From the NCBI RefSeq assembly GCF_910584445.1, contig NZ_CAJUBO010000011.1:1-64000 (forward strand): DNA of 64,000 nt. The letters run 5' to 3'. The position numbers and the translations under genes were made by a program. The first letter of the stretch is position 1, and the number at the start of each line of letters is the position of its first letter. Positions 25,463-32,548 of the stretch are shown here, piece by piece. Below the pieces are notes generated by a model. The model made no database searches. It had not been told where the DNA came from and saw only the letters and a list, made by a program, of their open reading frames with translations. Source of the stretch: an uncultured Desulfovibrio sp. GTDB taxonomy: Bacteria > Desulfobacterota > Desulfovibrionia > Desulfovibrionales > Desulfovibrionaceae.

Positions 25463-26805
25463 GGCCGCCCCCCGCTATCCTCCCCGAACATGTCGTAGCC
25501 GGTGCGCGCGCGGGCGGGCGCCGCCGTTCCGGCGGCCATGTCGGGCCGGAACCCCGTGGCCGCATAGCGCAGGGCGTCCGCCGCGTGGCTCGTCCAGTCA
25601 TGGAGCGGCCCGGTGGCCTCGCCGTGCCGCCGCCATTGCCGCCGGTAGGCCCGAAGCGCCCTGATGCCCCGCGCGCAGTGCTCCGCATCGAACCAGAGGC
25701 GCGGGATGCGCCGGCGCGTGGCGTCGATGCCATCCGCCAGCGGCAGGCCCGGCGCCACGCTGAAGCGGATGCCCAGGGCGGCCGCGCTTTCCAGGCGGCT
25801 TTGCCCGGTGCCGAGTTCGCGCACGCGGATGTCGCGCGGGGCGATGTGCTGGCCGTAGACGAAACCGCGCCCGGCAAGGAACGGCAGGTCGCCCGGGGCG
25901 CCGCTTCCCGCCGGCGCGGCCTTGCCGCGCAGGATGCGCGCGTAGTGGGCCAGCCCTTCGCCCCCGGACTCGTAATAATCGAGCATGCGCCACGCGCCCG
26001 AAGGCTCGGCCTGGAAGAACCAGATGGCGGTGGCGTCGTCCATGCCCAGGTCCCAGGCCGTATGGACGGGAAGGGCCGGGTCCGGCGCAAGGCGCGTGAT
26101 GCGCCCCTCGCTCTCGGCCTGATCCAGCAGGGCCGCGTAATAGGACCCGCGCAGCGCCGCCGCGAAGGAGCATTCGAATTCCTGCCGGTATTCGCTCTCG
26201 TCCATGGCGCGCCGCGCCGCCGCCAGCTCCGCCCCGGGCAGATAGCCCGTCACCGAGGCCGGAAAGCGGAAACGCGACCACAGGCCCGAGGTGTCGGCCC
26301 CGCTCTCCTGCCAGACATCATAGAGCAGATTGTCCGTGCCGCGCGGGGTGCCGCAGAAGAGCGCGCGCCCCTGCCGGTCCGCGAGCATGGGCCGGAAAAC
26401 CTGGCTCCAGACCTGCCGTTCCATGTCCGCCGGCTCATCGAGCACCAGGTCGTCCAGATAGAGTCCGCGCAGGGCATCCGCGTTTTCCGTGCCCACCAGC
26501 CGGATGCGCGCGCCATTGGGCAGGATGCAGACAAGCTCGCTCTCCAGGAAGCGCGTCCCCGGCAGGGCGCCCGCGAAGCGGCGGCAATAGTCCCAGGCCA
26601 CGGCCTTGGCCTGCCCGAGAAAGGGCGCGGCGTAGGCCGCCCGCCAGTCCTCGCCGCCGCGCCGCAGCGCCTCGCGGATGAGATCGTTGACGGCGGCCAC
26701 GGTCTTGCCGAAACGGCGGTGGCAGAGGAGGACGCAAAAACGCGTGCGCTGCTCATGGAACCGGCGCTGGAGCGGCCGTGGGGTGTAGGGAATGACGCAG
26801 GGCAT
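25459..26805 (-). CDS. terL: Terminase large subunit
   Basis: 448 residues from the ATG at 26805 with AAGGAG in front. The ATPase has Walker A HRRFGKTV near residue 26, Walker B DLVLDEPAD near 120, and the coupling motif FCGTPRG near 150. The nuclease part carries AWDLGMDDATAIWFF (first metal-binding Asp) near 240 and DWTSHAADALRYA near the C-terminus. It packages DNA into the procapsid through the portal. Its length is normal for podovirus terminases, so the packaging motor looks intact. Confidence 0.95.
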   Translation of the reverse strand: MPCVIPYTPRPLQRRFHEQRTRFCVLLCHRRFGKTVAAVNDLIREALRRGGEDWRAAYAAPFLGQAKAVAWDYCRRFAGALPGTRFLESELVCILPNGARIRLVGTENADALRGLYLDDLVLDEPADMERQVWSQVFRPMLADRQGRALFCGTPRGTDNLLYDVWQESGADTSGLWSRFRFPASVTGYLPGAELAAARRAMDESEYRQEFECSFAAALRGSYYAALLDQAESEGRITRLAPDPALPVHTAWDLGMDDATAIWFFQAEPSGAWRMLDYYESGGEGLAHYARILRGKAAPAGSGAPGDLPFLAGRGFVYGQHIAPRDIRVRELGTGQSRLESAAALGIRFSVAPGLPLADGIDATRRRIPRLWFDAEHCARGIRALRAYRRQWRRHGEATGPLHDWTSHAADALRYAATGFRPDMAAGTAAPARARTGYDMFGEDSGGRP

Positions 26806-26819
26806 GGTGACTCCTTCAG

Positions 26820-27134
26820 TTACCGGCAGGTACCGGCACGTTCCGCCCCGGGCGGGATGGTCCCGGCGGATCCGCGTTCGGGTCCGGCCGCGGTGTCCGG
26901 CCGGGACGGGGCATCGGCCCAGACGACCACCAGCCGCCCGCGCCCCTGCTCCTGCGCGGACGCCTCGTTCAGGGAACGGAGCAGGGCGTGGACTTCCCTG
27001 ATCTCCCGCACCACGTCCATGCTCTTGTCCGCAATGGGCGCCGCATCCAGGGTGTCGGCCAGCAGGTCGAGCCGCCGCTCCAGCCGCGCGAGCAGTTTGT
27101 CGTCCCGCCGCGCGCGTTGCGGACGCGCCGCCAT
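26820..27134 (-). CDS. Small phage protein, possible terminase small subunit
   Basis: 104 residues, with a basic N-terminus and a heptad-like helix (LLARLERRLDLLADTLDAAPI) followed by a Pro/Gly-rich tail. It sits directly upstream of terL, the usual place of the small terminase subunit, but shows no clear helix-turn-helix, so that role is only positional. Start and upstream stop overlap as TGATG. Confidence 0.5.
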   Translation of the reverse strand: MAARPQRARRDDKLLARLERRLDLLADTLDAAPIADKSMDVVREIREVHALLRSLNEASAQEQGRGRLVVVWADAPSRPDTAAGPERGSAGTIPPGAERAGTCR

Positions 27135-27532
27135 CAGCTGGCCCTCCCGTCGGCGGGGAGCCGCCCCAGCCGGTCCTCCTGGCGGTCAAGGCCGTGTTCC
27201 AGCCGCGCCAGCAGCCGGTCCAGCCCGGAAATGCGGGCGTTGAGCGCCTGGATCTCGCCGCGCAGGGCCGCCAGCTCGCCGTACAGTCCGGCCAGATCCC
27301 CGGCGGCGGGCAGCTCGCGCACGCGCTCCTCCAGCGCGCTGAGACGCCCGTTCATGGCCGATTCGCGGCGGCTCTCGCGCTGGAGATGGAGCAGCCATTC
27401 GTCCGAACGCACAAAGGCCCGGCGCAGGCTCCAGAGCGCCAGCGCGAAGAGGCCCTGGACCACAAGGATGAGCAGGGACGCGCCATTGCCGGCGAAGATC
27501 CCGTGCGGCAGCAAAAACTGGTCAGTCATCAT
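27134..27532 (-). CDS. Membrane-anchored coiled-coil phage protein
   Basis: 132 residues. An N-terminal membrane segment (~17-37, SLLILVVQGLFALALW) is followed by a long coiled coil (LSALEERVRELP...LARLEHGLDRQEDRLG). This plan matches DUF2730-like proteins and some spanin-like lysis accessories that sit beside holin genes. Two Met codons start it, with GGGGGAG before them. Confidence 0.6.
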   Translation of the reverse strand: MMTDQFLLPHGIFAGNGASLLILVVQGLFALALWSLRRAFVRSDEWLLHLQRESRRESAMNGRLSALEERVRELPAAGDLAGLYGELAALRGEIQALNARISGLDRLLARLEHGLDRQEDRLGRLPADGRAS

Positions 27533-27547
27533 CGTCTCCCCCCTGTG

Positions 27548-27934
27548 TCAGAACCCCAGGCCGAGCATGCCCAGAAGAACGGCGAGGATCTGGTCGAGGG
27601 CCGAAGGCGGCAGGCGCCGTTCCAGCTCCGGCAAGAGGAGCGGAATGACGATGAGCCGCCCCACCACTTCCCAGGCGAAGAGCAGGCTCAGGGTCCAGCC
27701 GAGAAAGGACCGCCAGAGCCGCAGGCGGCTTTGCGGAGCGCCCGCGACCTCGCTCTCGTTGATGCGCCCCTGCGCCTCGTTCCGGGCGGCGCGGACCTGA
27801 AGCGCGCGTTCCGAAGCCCGGACCAGCTCCCCGGCACCGCCCGCGCCCTTTCCCGCCCCGCCGCCCCGGCGGACGAGTCCGCCCAGCGCGCCCCCCATGA
27901 CCGTGCCCAGGGCCTTGCCGAGCAGGCGCCACAT
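27548..27934 (-). CDS. Holin, 3TM GTA/phage type
   Basis: 128 residues. A Gly-rich amphipathic N-terminus, a charged middle (RAARNEAQGRINESE), then hydrophobic segments beginning RLRLWRSFLGWTLSLLFAWEVVGRLIVIPLLL and ending ILAVLLGMLGLGF. This is the layout of the three-transmembrane holin family first named for gene transfer agent release. It permits the muramidase encoded just upstream to reach the wall. Start and upstream stop overlap as TGATG. Confidence 0.75.
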   Translation of the reverse strand: MWRLLGKALGTVMGGALGGLVRRGGGAGKGAGGAGELVRASERALQVRAARNEAQGRINESEVAGAPQSRLRLWRSFLGWTLSLLFAWEVVGRLIVIPLLLPELERRLPPSALDQILAVLLGMLGLGF

Positions 27935-28617
27935 CAGAAGGACCCCCGTTCCAGCTCGCCGAGATACGCGGCGAGATCGGCCACCCGGTTGCGCCAGCCC
28001 TGCAGAAAGACCTTCATGGACGGGCGGCGGACCGCCAGGTCGCGATAAAACGCCTCGCGGCGGCGCAGGCTCTGCCGGGCCGCGCGAAAGGCAAGGTCCA
28101 CTCCGTTCAGGGCCTCGGCCAGTTCGCGCGTCTTGGGACCCATGAGGCCGTCCTCGGCAATGGGGTTCCAGTGCTCAAGCTCGGCCTCGCCCACCAGGTT
28201 CATGGCGCTCTGGAGCTGGCGCACGGCGCGGGCCGGACCCATATTGACGGCGCCGTCATACAGGGTGACGGCCAGCGGCAGAGGAAGCCGGCCGCAGGCG
28301 AGCCTGTCCCAGAAGTGGCGGCGGAAAAGCGCGGCGGCCTGCGCCCGGGTGCAGGCGCGCACATCGTCGGCATCCACATCGCCGTCCATGTCCAGGTCCA
28401 GGGCCTGCCAGGCGCAGTCCCCGGCGGCGGGCCGGACGCAGCCGTCGCAGCTTCTCCGCAGGCGCAGGCATTCCTCCCGCGCCTCGCGGGCGAGGTCCTG
28501 CACCCAGCGCATGGAGACCCCGTACTTGGTCAGGCCGCCCGGGTCGGCGGGATGTTCGGCAAGACCGCCCTCCCAGCGGGCGGTGAAGGCATGGGCCAGA
28601 GAAAACATGTCGCGCAT
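27934..28617 (-). CDS. Endolysin, glycoside hydrolase 108 muramidase with EF-hand-like insert
   Basis: 227 residues from the ATG at 28617 (GGGAGC before). The catalytic Glu16 is in the family motif WEGGLAEHPADPGGLTKYGVS. The C-terminal half has the peptidoglycan-binding-3-like part (VNLVGEAELEHWNPIAEDGLMGPKT). Between them is an insert with five Cys (50, 57, 60, 68, 89) and a complete EF-hand-type loop at 74-85 (D-x-D-x-D-G-D-x-D-x-x-D), suggesting a Ca2+-stabilised lobe. No signal peptide is seen, so it depends on the holin. It is first in the late transcript. Confidence 0.88.
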   Translation of the reverse strand: MRDMFSLAHAFTARWEGGLAEHPADPGGLTKYGVSMRWVQDLAREAREECLRLRRSCDGCVRPAAGDCAWQALDLDMDGDVDADDVRACTRAQAAALFRRHFWDRLACGRLPLPLAVTLYDGAVNMGPARAVRQLQSAMNLVGEAELEHWNPIAEDGLMGPKTRELAEALNGVDLAFRAARQSLRRREAFYRDLAVRRPSMKVFLQGWRNRVADLAAYLGELERGSF

Positions 28618-28681
28618 GGTCTGCTCCCGGATGAAGTGCCCGAAGCTTGCGGCCGCCGCCCGGCGCGGCGGCCGTGAGAGC

Positions 28682-28726
28682 ACAATGCCAGAACAGGGCG
28701 CGCGCGTAAGAGTGAAGGGTTTCACT
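28682..28726 (-). promoter_or_regulatory. Candidate Mor-dependent late promoter
   Basis: AGTGAA (28711-28716) and TTCACT (28721-28726) form a dyad with a 4-base spacer. About 34 bases downstream on the minus strand lies CATTGT (28687-28682), a possible -10, with no recognisable -35. Mu Mor/C proteins bind a dyad in place of the -35 at such a distance. The promoter would drive the muramidase-to-gp14 late operon. This is a prediction by pattern only. Confidence 0.4.
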
Positions 28727-28792
28727 ACCTGCAACGGCCCGCATGGCGCGGCTTTTCCCGCCCCAGCGTGCGGATTTTCGGCGCGCGGGCGC

Positions 28793-28817
28793 AAAAAAAG
28801 CCCGCGATCTCGCGGGC
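28793..28817 (-). terminator. Rho-independent terminator after Mor-like gene
   Basis: On the minus strand an 8-bp stem GCCCGCGA/TCGCGGGC is followed by seven Ts. It closes the early transcript (small gene plus Mor-like activator) and separates it from the late genes. Confidence 0.88.
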
Positions 28818-28870
28818 ATAGGAATATTCTGGACGGGATTTTTTCTGACTTTTCTTCTGATTTCGGCTGG

Positions 28871-29542
28871 TTAATCGGAAATCTCCGCCTCCCGCTCCCG
28901 GACCGTTCCCAGCGTTCGGGGCAGGCGGCGCAGGGCGCGCGCCCCCCTCGGCGCGGAAGCCGTGGTCTTGAGGATCTGCCAGATGCGGCGGTCGGACAGA
29001 TCATGCCGCGCGGCCAGCCGGGCCACGGCGGTCACGCTGCTCATGCCGCGCGATGTGGCGTGGCTGAACTCCCTGATGATCTCCCGCTGCCGCACGCGCG
29101 CGAGCAGGCGCCCGCAGGTGGGCACATAGAACTCCGTGCCGCCGAACGCCGTCACAAGCTTCCGCAGACAGGCGGCGCCCAGACGGCGGCGCAGGGCGTG
29201 GGGCGCCGGCGGCAGCGCGCACGGGACCCGCAGGGTGCGGCCGCCGTACGCCACAAGCACCCGCCACAGCTGGCGCATGTCCCCCAGGGCCGTCCAGAGC
29301 CGGCGGACACTGTCCGGCAGGTGCGGCAGCAATTCTTCCCAGACGCGGACCTCTTCCGCCTGACGAAGCCCCTGCCCCCAGTCGCCCCGCCGCCGGCAGG
29401 CCCGCGGCTGTCCGCCCGTCATGGACGCGCCGTTTCGGGCGCCAGGACCCGGAGCGGCGGCAGACGGCGCGGCCGCCCGCCAGGCGGCGGAGATTGCGCG
29501 CCCGTTTCCGCTGCCGCCGGACCCGCGCTCACTGGCGCACAT
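28871..29542 (-). CDS. Mor/C-like transcription activator
   Basis: 223 residues from the ATG at 29542 (AAGGAGC before). The C-terminal part follows the Mu Mor/C plan: a dimerisation region, then GGTEFYVPTCGRLLARVRQREIIREF, and a helix-turn-helix (VARLAARHDLSDRRIWQILK). The first ~110 residues are longer and more Arg/Ala-rich than in Mu Mor. It should activate the late promoter and is itself probably under the repressor encoded divergently. It ends just before a terminator. Confidence 0.75.
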   Translation of the reverse strand: MCASERGSGGSGNGRAISAAWRAAAPSAAAPGPGARNGASMTGGQPRACRRRGDWGQGLRQAEEVRVWEELLPHLPDSVRRLWTALGDMRQLWRVLVAYGGRTLRVPCALPPAPHALRRRLGAACLRKLVTAFGGTEFYVPTCGRLLARVRQREIIREFSHATSRGMSSVTAVARLAARHDLSDRRIWQILKTTASAPRGARALRRLPRTLGTVREREAEISD

Positions 29543-29744
29543 GGGATGCTCCTTCCGGCGCGGCCGGCAGCGGCGTTCCCCGGCTTCCCTCCGCCTCCGG
29601 ACGCGCAGCCGGACAGGCGGCTATCTCCGCAAGAAGGCGCAAATGCCGCTCCGCCAGCCGAAGGGCGGGCGTTTCCGGCATCCGCGCTTCCAGATCCGCC
29701 AGCACCGCGCACACAACGCGCATGCCCTCGCAAATGTCTCGCAT
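29529..29744 (-). CDS. Small early phage protein of unknown function
   Basis: 71 residues from the ATG at 29744, with GAGAGGGGG before it. It is mostly helical (MRDICEGMRVVCAVLADLEARMPETPALRLAERHLRLLAE) with a Pro/Gly-rich tail. It is first in the leftward early transcript and overlaps the Mor-like gene by 14 bases. No family recognised. Confidence 0.55.
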   Translation of the reverse strand: MRDICEGMRVVCAVLADLEARMPETPALRLAERHLRLLAEIAACPAARPEAEGSRGTPLPAAPEGASHVRQ

Positions 29745-29874
29745 GGGACCCCCTCTCGTTGTTCCTGTGTCTGCCTGCAAAAATTCCGCGCACGCTCCCG
29801 CGCTCCGGCCTTCCCTGAAAGGAAAAGTTTCAGGAAAGGCACGCCGCCCTGACGCCGACAACTCCTTGAGCTTT

Positions 29875-29895
29875 GAGGATAGACAGTATATTCTC
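29875..29895. promoter_or_regulatory. Candidate repressor operator over the lytic -10
   Basis: A 21-base dyad of pattern GAGnATAnACnGTnTATnCTC (8 of 10 paired positions match). It contains TATACT on the minus strand (29890-29885), a good -10 for the leftward early transcript. A phage repressor bound here would block that promoter. The AT-rich 29870-30010 stretch is the only likely control region between the divergent genes. Confidence 0.55.
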
Positions 29896-30021
29896 CGTCT
29901 TGTCCGTTTGGCGTTGATCATTGTTCTCAAACTTTTCCTTTTTTTGCAAAAGAAAAATTTTTATCTTTTCCACATGGTTTGCGCCAAGACATTGAGAAAA
30001 ATGAGAAAAAATGGACATGCC

Positions 30022-30699
30022 ATGAATCCCTCCCCCGCCTCCACCCCGGCATCGGCCTTTGCCGCCCGTCTGCGCCAGCGCCGCGCCCAGCTCGGCCTGC
30101 GGAAGCCGGACCTGGCGGCGGCAGTGGGCGTGAGCCTGACCACCATCCAGCAATACGAAAACGGGCAGTTTCCCCGGGGGGAGCTGGCCGTCCGCCTTGC
30201 CGACGCCCTGCGCTGCACCCTGGACTGGCTGCTCGCGGGCAGGGGCGACCCCGAAAACGGCATCGTGGAGACGCCGGAGGCGCGTCTGGTCATGGTGCCC
30301 ATGGTGGAGGCCCGGCTTTCGGCCGGAACGGGCAGCTTCGAGACCGGCGGCGACGTGCTGCGGCATTACGCCTTCCGCTGGGACTTTCTCCGCCGCAAGG
30401 GCAACCCCGCGCGCATGGCCCTGCTGCGCGTTTCGGGCGACAGCATGCAGCCGTTCATCCTGCACAACGACGTGGTCCTCATCGACCAGTCCCAGAACGA
30501 GCCGGTGCCGGGCCGCATGTATGCCGTGGGCGTGGAGGATCTGGTCTATCTCAAGATCGTCAATGCCGTGCCGGGGAGGATCATCCTCACGAGCGTCAAC
30601 CCCGGCTATGCGCCCATCGAGGCCCGCACGGACGAGCAGCTGGCCGATCTTGTCCGCATCATCGGCCGCGCCATATGGGTGGGGCGCGAACTGGAATAG
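30022..30699 (+). CDS. CI/LexA-like phage repressor (XRE + S24 peptidase)
   Basis: 225 residues from the ATG at 30022; an in-frame ATG at 30001 is possible, and neither has a strong ribosome binding site. N-terminal helix-turn-helix of Cro/CI type (LRKPDLAAAVGVSLTTIQQYENGQFP, ~25-51). The C-terminal S24 domain has Ser141 (RVSGDSMQPF) and Lys178 (VYLKIV), with an Ala-Gly pair at 101-102 (LSAGTG) as probable autocleavage site. It should keep the leftward lytic genes off and be inactivated by RecA-bound DNA damage signals. Intact active-site residues argue for a working switch. Confidence 0.92.
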   Translation: MNPSPASTPASAFAARLRQRRAQLGLRKPDLAAAVGVSLTTIQQYENGQFPRGELAVRLADALRCTLDWLLAGRGDPENGIVETPEARLVMVPMVEARLSAGTGSFETGGDVLRHYAFRWDFLRRKGNPARMALLRVSGDSMQPFILHNDVVLIDQSQNEPVPGRMYAVGVEDLVYLKIVNAVPGRIILTSVNPGYAPIEARTDEQLADLVRIIGRAIWVGRELE

Positions 30700-30796
30700 G
30701 CATTGCGACGATCAGGCAGGATTTTGCGGAAAACGGGCTTGACCCCCGCCGCCCGGCGCGCCAGAGTGCGGCAGTCACGTTCCTCCCGCCAGCGCG

Positions 30797-30814
30797 TTCG
30801 CAGGCGCCTGCGAA
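30797..30814. promoter_or_regulatory. Perfect 18-bp palindrome upstream of larB
   Basis: TTCGCAGGCGCCTGCGAA, 35 bases before the larB start. No T-run follows, so an operator is more likely than a terminator. It may mark nickel- or lactate-responsive control of larBC, or the right end of the phage cassette. Confidence 0.4.
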
Positions 30815-30849
30815 ACATTGCGCGGGCAGACGCCAGACAGGAGCATGCC

Positions 30850-31524
30850 ATGGATTCTCCAGGACCGGAACGACTGCGCGGCATCCTTTTCGACCATGCC
30901 CGGCGCGCGCGCATCGGCCTGCCCGAAGCGGTCTTTTGCGAGGGCAAGCCCAAGGAAGCGCTTGTCGCCCTGCTGCGCCGCTTTTCCCGGGGCTGTGGCG
31001 AGCCGGTCCTCTTCACGCGGCTGGCGCCGGAGGTCTTCGCCGCCCTGCCGGACGACGTGCGCCAGGGCTACGACTACGACGCCATCTCGCGCACGGCCTT
31101 TGGCGAGCGCCTGCCGGAACGCGCGGGCGGCAGCGTGGCCGTGGTCTCCGCCGGGGCGGCGGACGCGCCCGTGGCCCGCGAAGCCGCGCGCACCCTGGAC
31201 TATCTCGGCATCGCCCGCACGCTTTTCGAGGACTGCGGCGTGGCCGGACTCTGGCGGCTGAGCGAACGCCTGCCGGAAATCAACGCGCACAGCGCGGTCA
31301 TCGCCGTGGCCGGGCTGGAGGGGGCGCTCGCCAGCGTGCTGGGCGGCCTCACGCCGCTGCCCGTCTTCGCCGTGCCCACCTCCGTGGGCTACGGCGTGGC
31401 GCGGGGGGGCGCGGCGGCCCTTTCCGGCATGCTGGCAAGCTGCGCCCCCGGCGTGGCGGTCCTCAACATCGACAACGGCTACGGCGCGGCCTGCGCCGCG
31501 GCGCGGGTGGTGAACCTGTCATGA
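30850..31524 (+). CDS. larB: LarB, nickel-pincer cofactor biosynthesis
   Basis: 224 residues from the ATG at 30850 with AGGAG before it. LarB carboxylates and hydrolyses nicotinic acid adenine dinucleotide to pyridinium-3,5-biscarboxylic acid mononucleotide, the first step to the nickel pincer nucleotide used by lactate racemase and other LarA-family enzymes. Family marks are VAVVSAGAADAPVAREAARTLDYLGI, AGLEGALASVLGGL, VPTSVGYG and the C-terminal NIDNGYGAACAA. It overlaps larC by four bases. larE and a larA homologue are not in the window. Confidence 0.93.
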   Translation: MDSPGPERLRGILFDHARRARIGLPEAVFCEGKPKEALVALLRRFSRGCGEPVLFTRLAPEVFAALPDDVRQGYDYDAISRTAFGERLPERAGGSVAVVSAGAADAPVAREAARTLDYLGIARTLFEDCGVAGLWRLSERLPEINAHSAVIAVAGLEGALASVLGGLTPLPVFAVPTSVGYGVARGGAAALSGMLASCAPGVAVLNIDNGYGAACAAARVVNLS

Positions 31525-32444
31525 CGCAAAAAACTCCCGACATCGCTCCCGCCAGTGGCGGCCACCACGCCCACGGGCAGCGGGAGGAAGCGCGCACGCG
31601 CCATACCCAGGCCCCTCCGGAGACGACCGCCGCCGGTCCGGGCGGCCGCATCCTGACCATCCGCAGCCATTCGGGCCTTTCCGGCGACATGCTCCTGGCC
31701 GGACTCGCGCTTATGAACGCCGCGGCCGACATGGCGCAGACAGAGACCGCGGCGCCTCCGGGCACAGCGGCCCTGCTGCCGGCCGCGGAGCGGATCCTGG
31801 CGGAGCTGCTCGCGCCGCTGGCGGCTGCGGTGCCCGCGCTGGAAGGCTGCCTTGCGCTCACGCGCAGGGAGGTGGCGGGCATCGGCGGCTGGCATGCCGA
31901 CGTCCGCCTGCCGCAGGCGCACGGGCATCGCTCCCTTGCCGATATCCATGCCCTCATCGAGGGGTGCGGACTGGCCGAAGGGGCACGGCGCCTTGCCATG
32001 GACTGTTTTGCGCTGCTGGCCCGCTGCGAGGCGGAAGTCCACGGCACGCGGCCGGAGCGGGTGACCTTTCACGAGGTCGGCGCTCTGGACAGCATCCTGG
32101 ATATCTGCCTCGCCTGCGCCCTCTTTGAACGCCTTGGCCCGACGCGGCTGGTGGCGGGGGCGCTGCCCCTGGCCGACGGCAGCGTGCGCTGCGCCCACGG
32201 GCTGATCCCCGCGCCCGCGCCCGCGGTCCTGGCCCTGCTGGGCGGCGTGCCGGTGCGGCCCTTCGAGGGCGGCGAGGACGCGGGCGAACTGGTCACGCCC
32301 ACGGCCCTGGCCCTGCTGAAGACCCTTGGCTGCGAATTCGGACCCTGGCCCGCCTTTCGCGTGGCGGGCACGGCCCTTGTCTTCGGCACGCGCGTCTTTC
32401 CGGGCACGGCCAATGGCGCGGTCTTTGCCGTGGGCAACGCCTGA
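31521..32444 (+). CDS. larC: LarC N-terminal part (LarC1), nickel insertion protein
   Basis: 307 residues; ATGA overlap with larB. LarC is the CTP-dependent nickel insertase that finishes the pincer cofactor. It begins with an unusual 40-residue His/Gly/Arg-rich extension (GGHHAHGQ), then the usual SGLSGDMLLAGL; VTFHEVGALDSILDICLA, CAHGLIPAPAPAVLALL and GELVTPTALALL are clear family motifs. In Lactobacillus a programmed frameshift adds LarC2 to give a ~420-residue protein. Here only 104 bases separate the stop from cydA, so LarC2 is absent in every frame. Whether this short form works alone or LarC2 is elsewhere cannot be told. Confidence 0.9.
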   Translation: MTQKTPDIAPASGGHHAHGQREEARTRHTQAPPETTAAGPGGRILTIRSHSGLSGDMLLAGLALMNAAADMAQTETAAPPGTAALLPAAERILAELLAPLAAAVPALEGCLALTRREVAGIGGWHADVRLPQAHGHRSLADIHALIEGCGLAEGARRLAMDCFALLARCEAEVHGTRPERVTFHEVGALDSILDICLACALFERLGPTRLVAGALPLADGSVRCAHGLIPAPAPAVLALLGGVPVRPFEGGEDAGELVTPTALALLKTLGCEFGPWPAFRVAGTALVFGTRVFPGTANGAVFAVGNA

Positions 32445-32548
32445 GACGGTCTTTGCCGCGCGGAGGCCCGGCGGCGCGCGGATTGCCATCCGCAGGCAGC
32501 CATGCTATGCCCGGAACGGCGGATACCGCTTCTGCCGCAGGAGGACAT

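Larger units (their letters stand above)
14250..30700. mobile_element. Compact podovirus-type prophage or domesticated phage cassette
   Basis: About 16.4 kb between a DegT gene and larB. From right to left: repressor (+); then on the minus strand a small early gene, a Mor-like activator, muramidase, 3TM holin, two small genes, terminase, a GNAT-like protein, portal, Bbp19-like protein, scaffold, major capsid, cement, tail tube A, fibre, fibre assembly chaperone, tail tube B, GNAT and a gp14-like ejection protein. The structural genes are most like Bordetella phage BPP-1 (head) and T7 (tail tube). I see no integrase, excisionase, replication gene, DNA polymerase, reverse transcriptase or gp15/gp16 ejection proteins, and no convincing direct-repeat att sites. 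It is either a remnant or a co-opted particle. Confidence 0.85.

Noticed and set aside
14166..30849. Attachment sites at the phage cassette borders
   Set aside because: Comparing 14166-14260 with 30700-30849 by eye gave no convincing direct repeat, and no integrase is present.
32445..32548. Frameshifted LarC2 domain after larC
   Set aside because: All three frames of the 104-base gap are short and lack LarC2 motifs.
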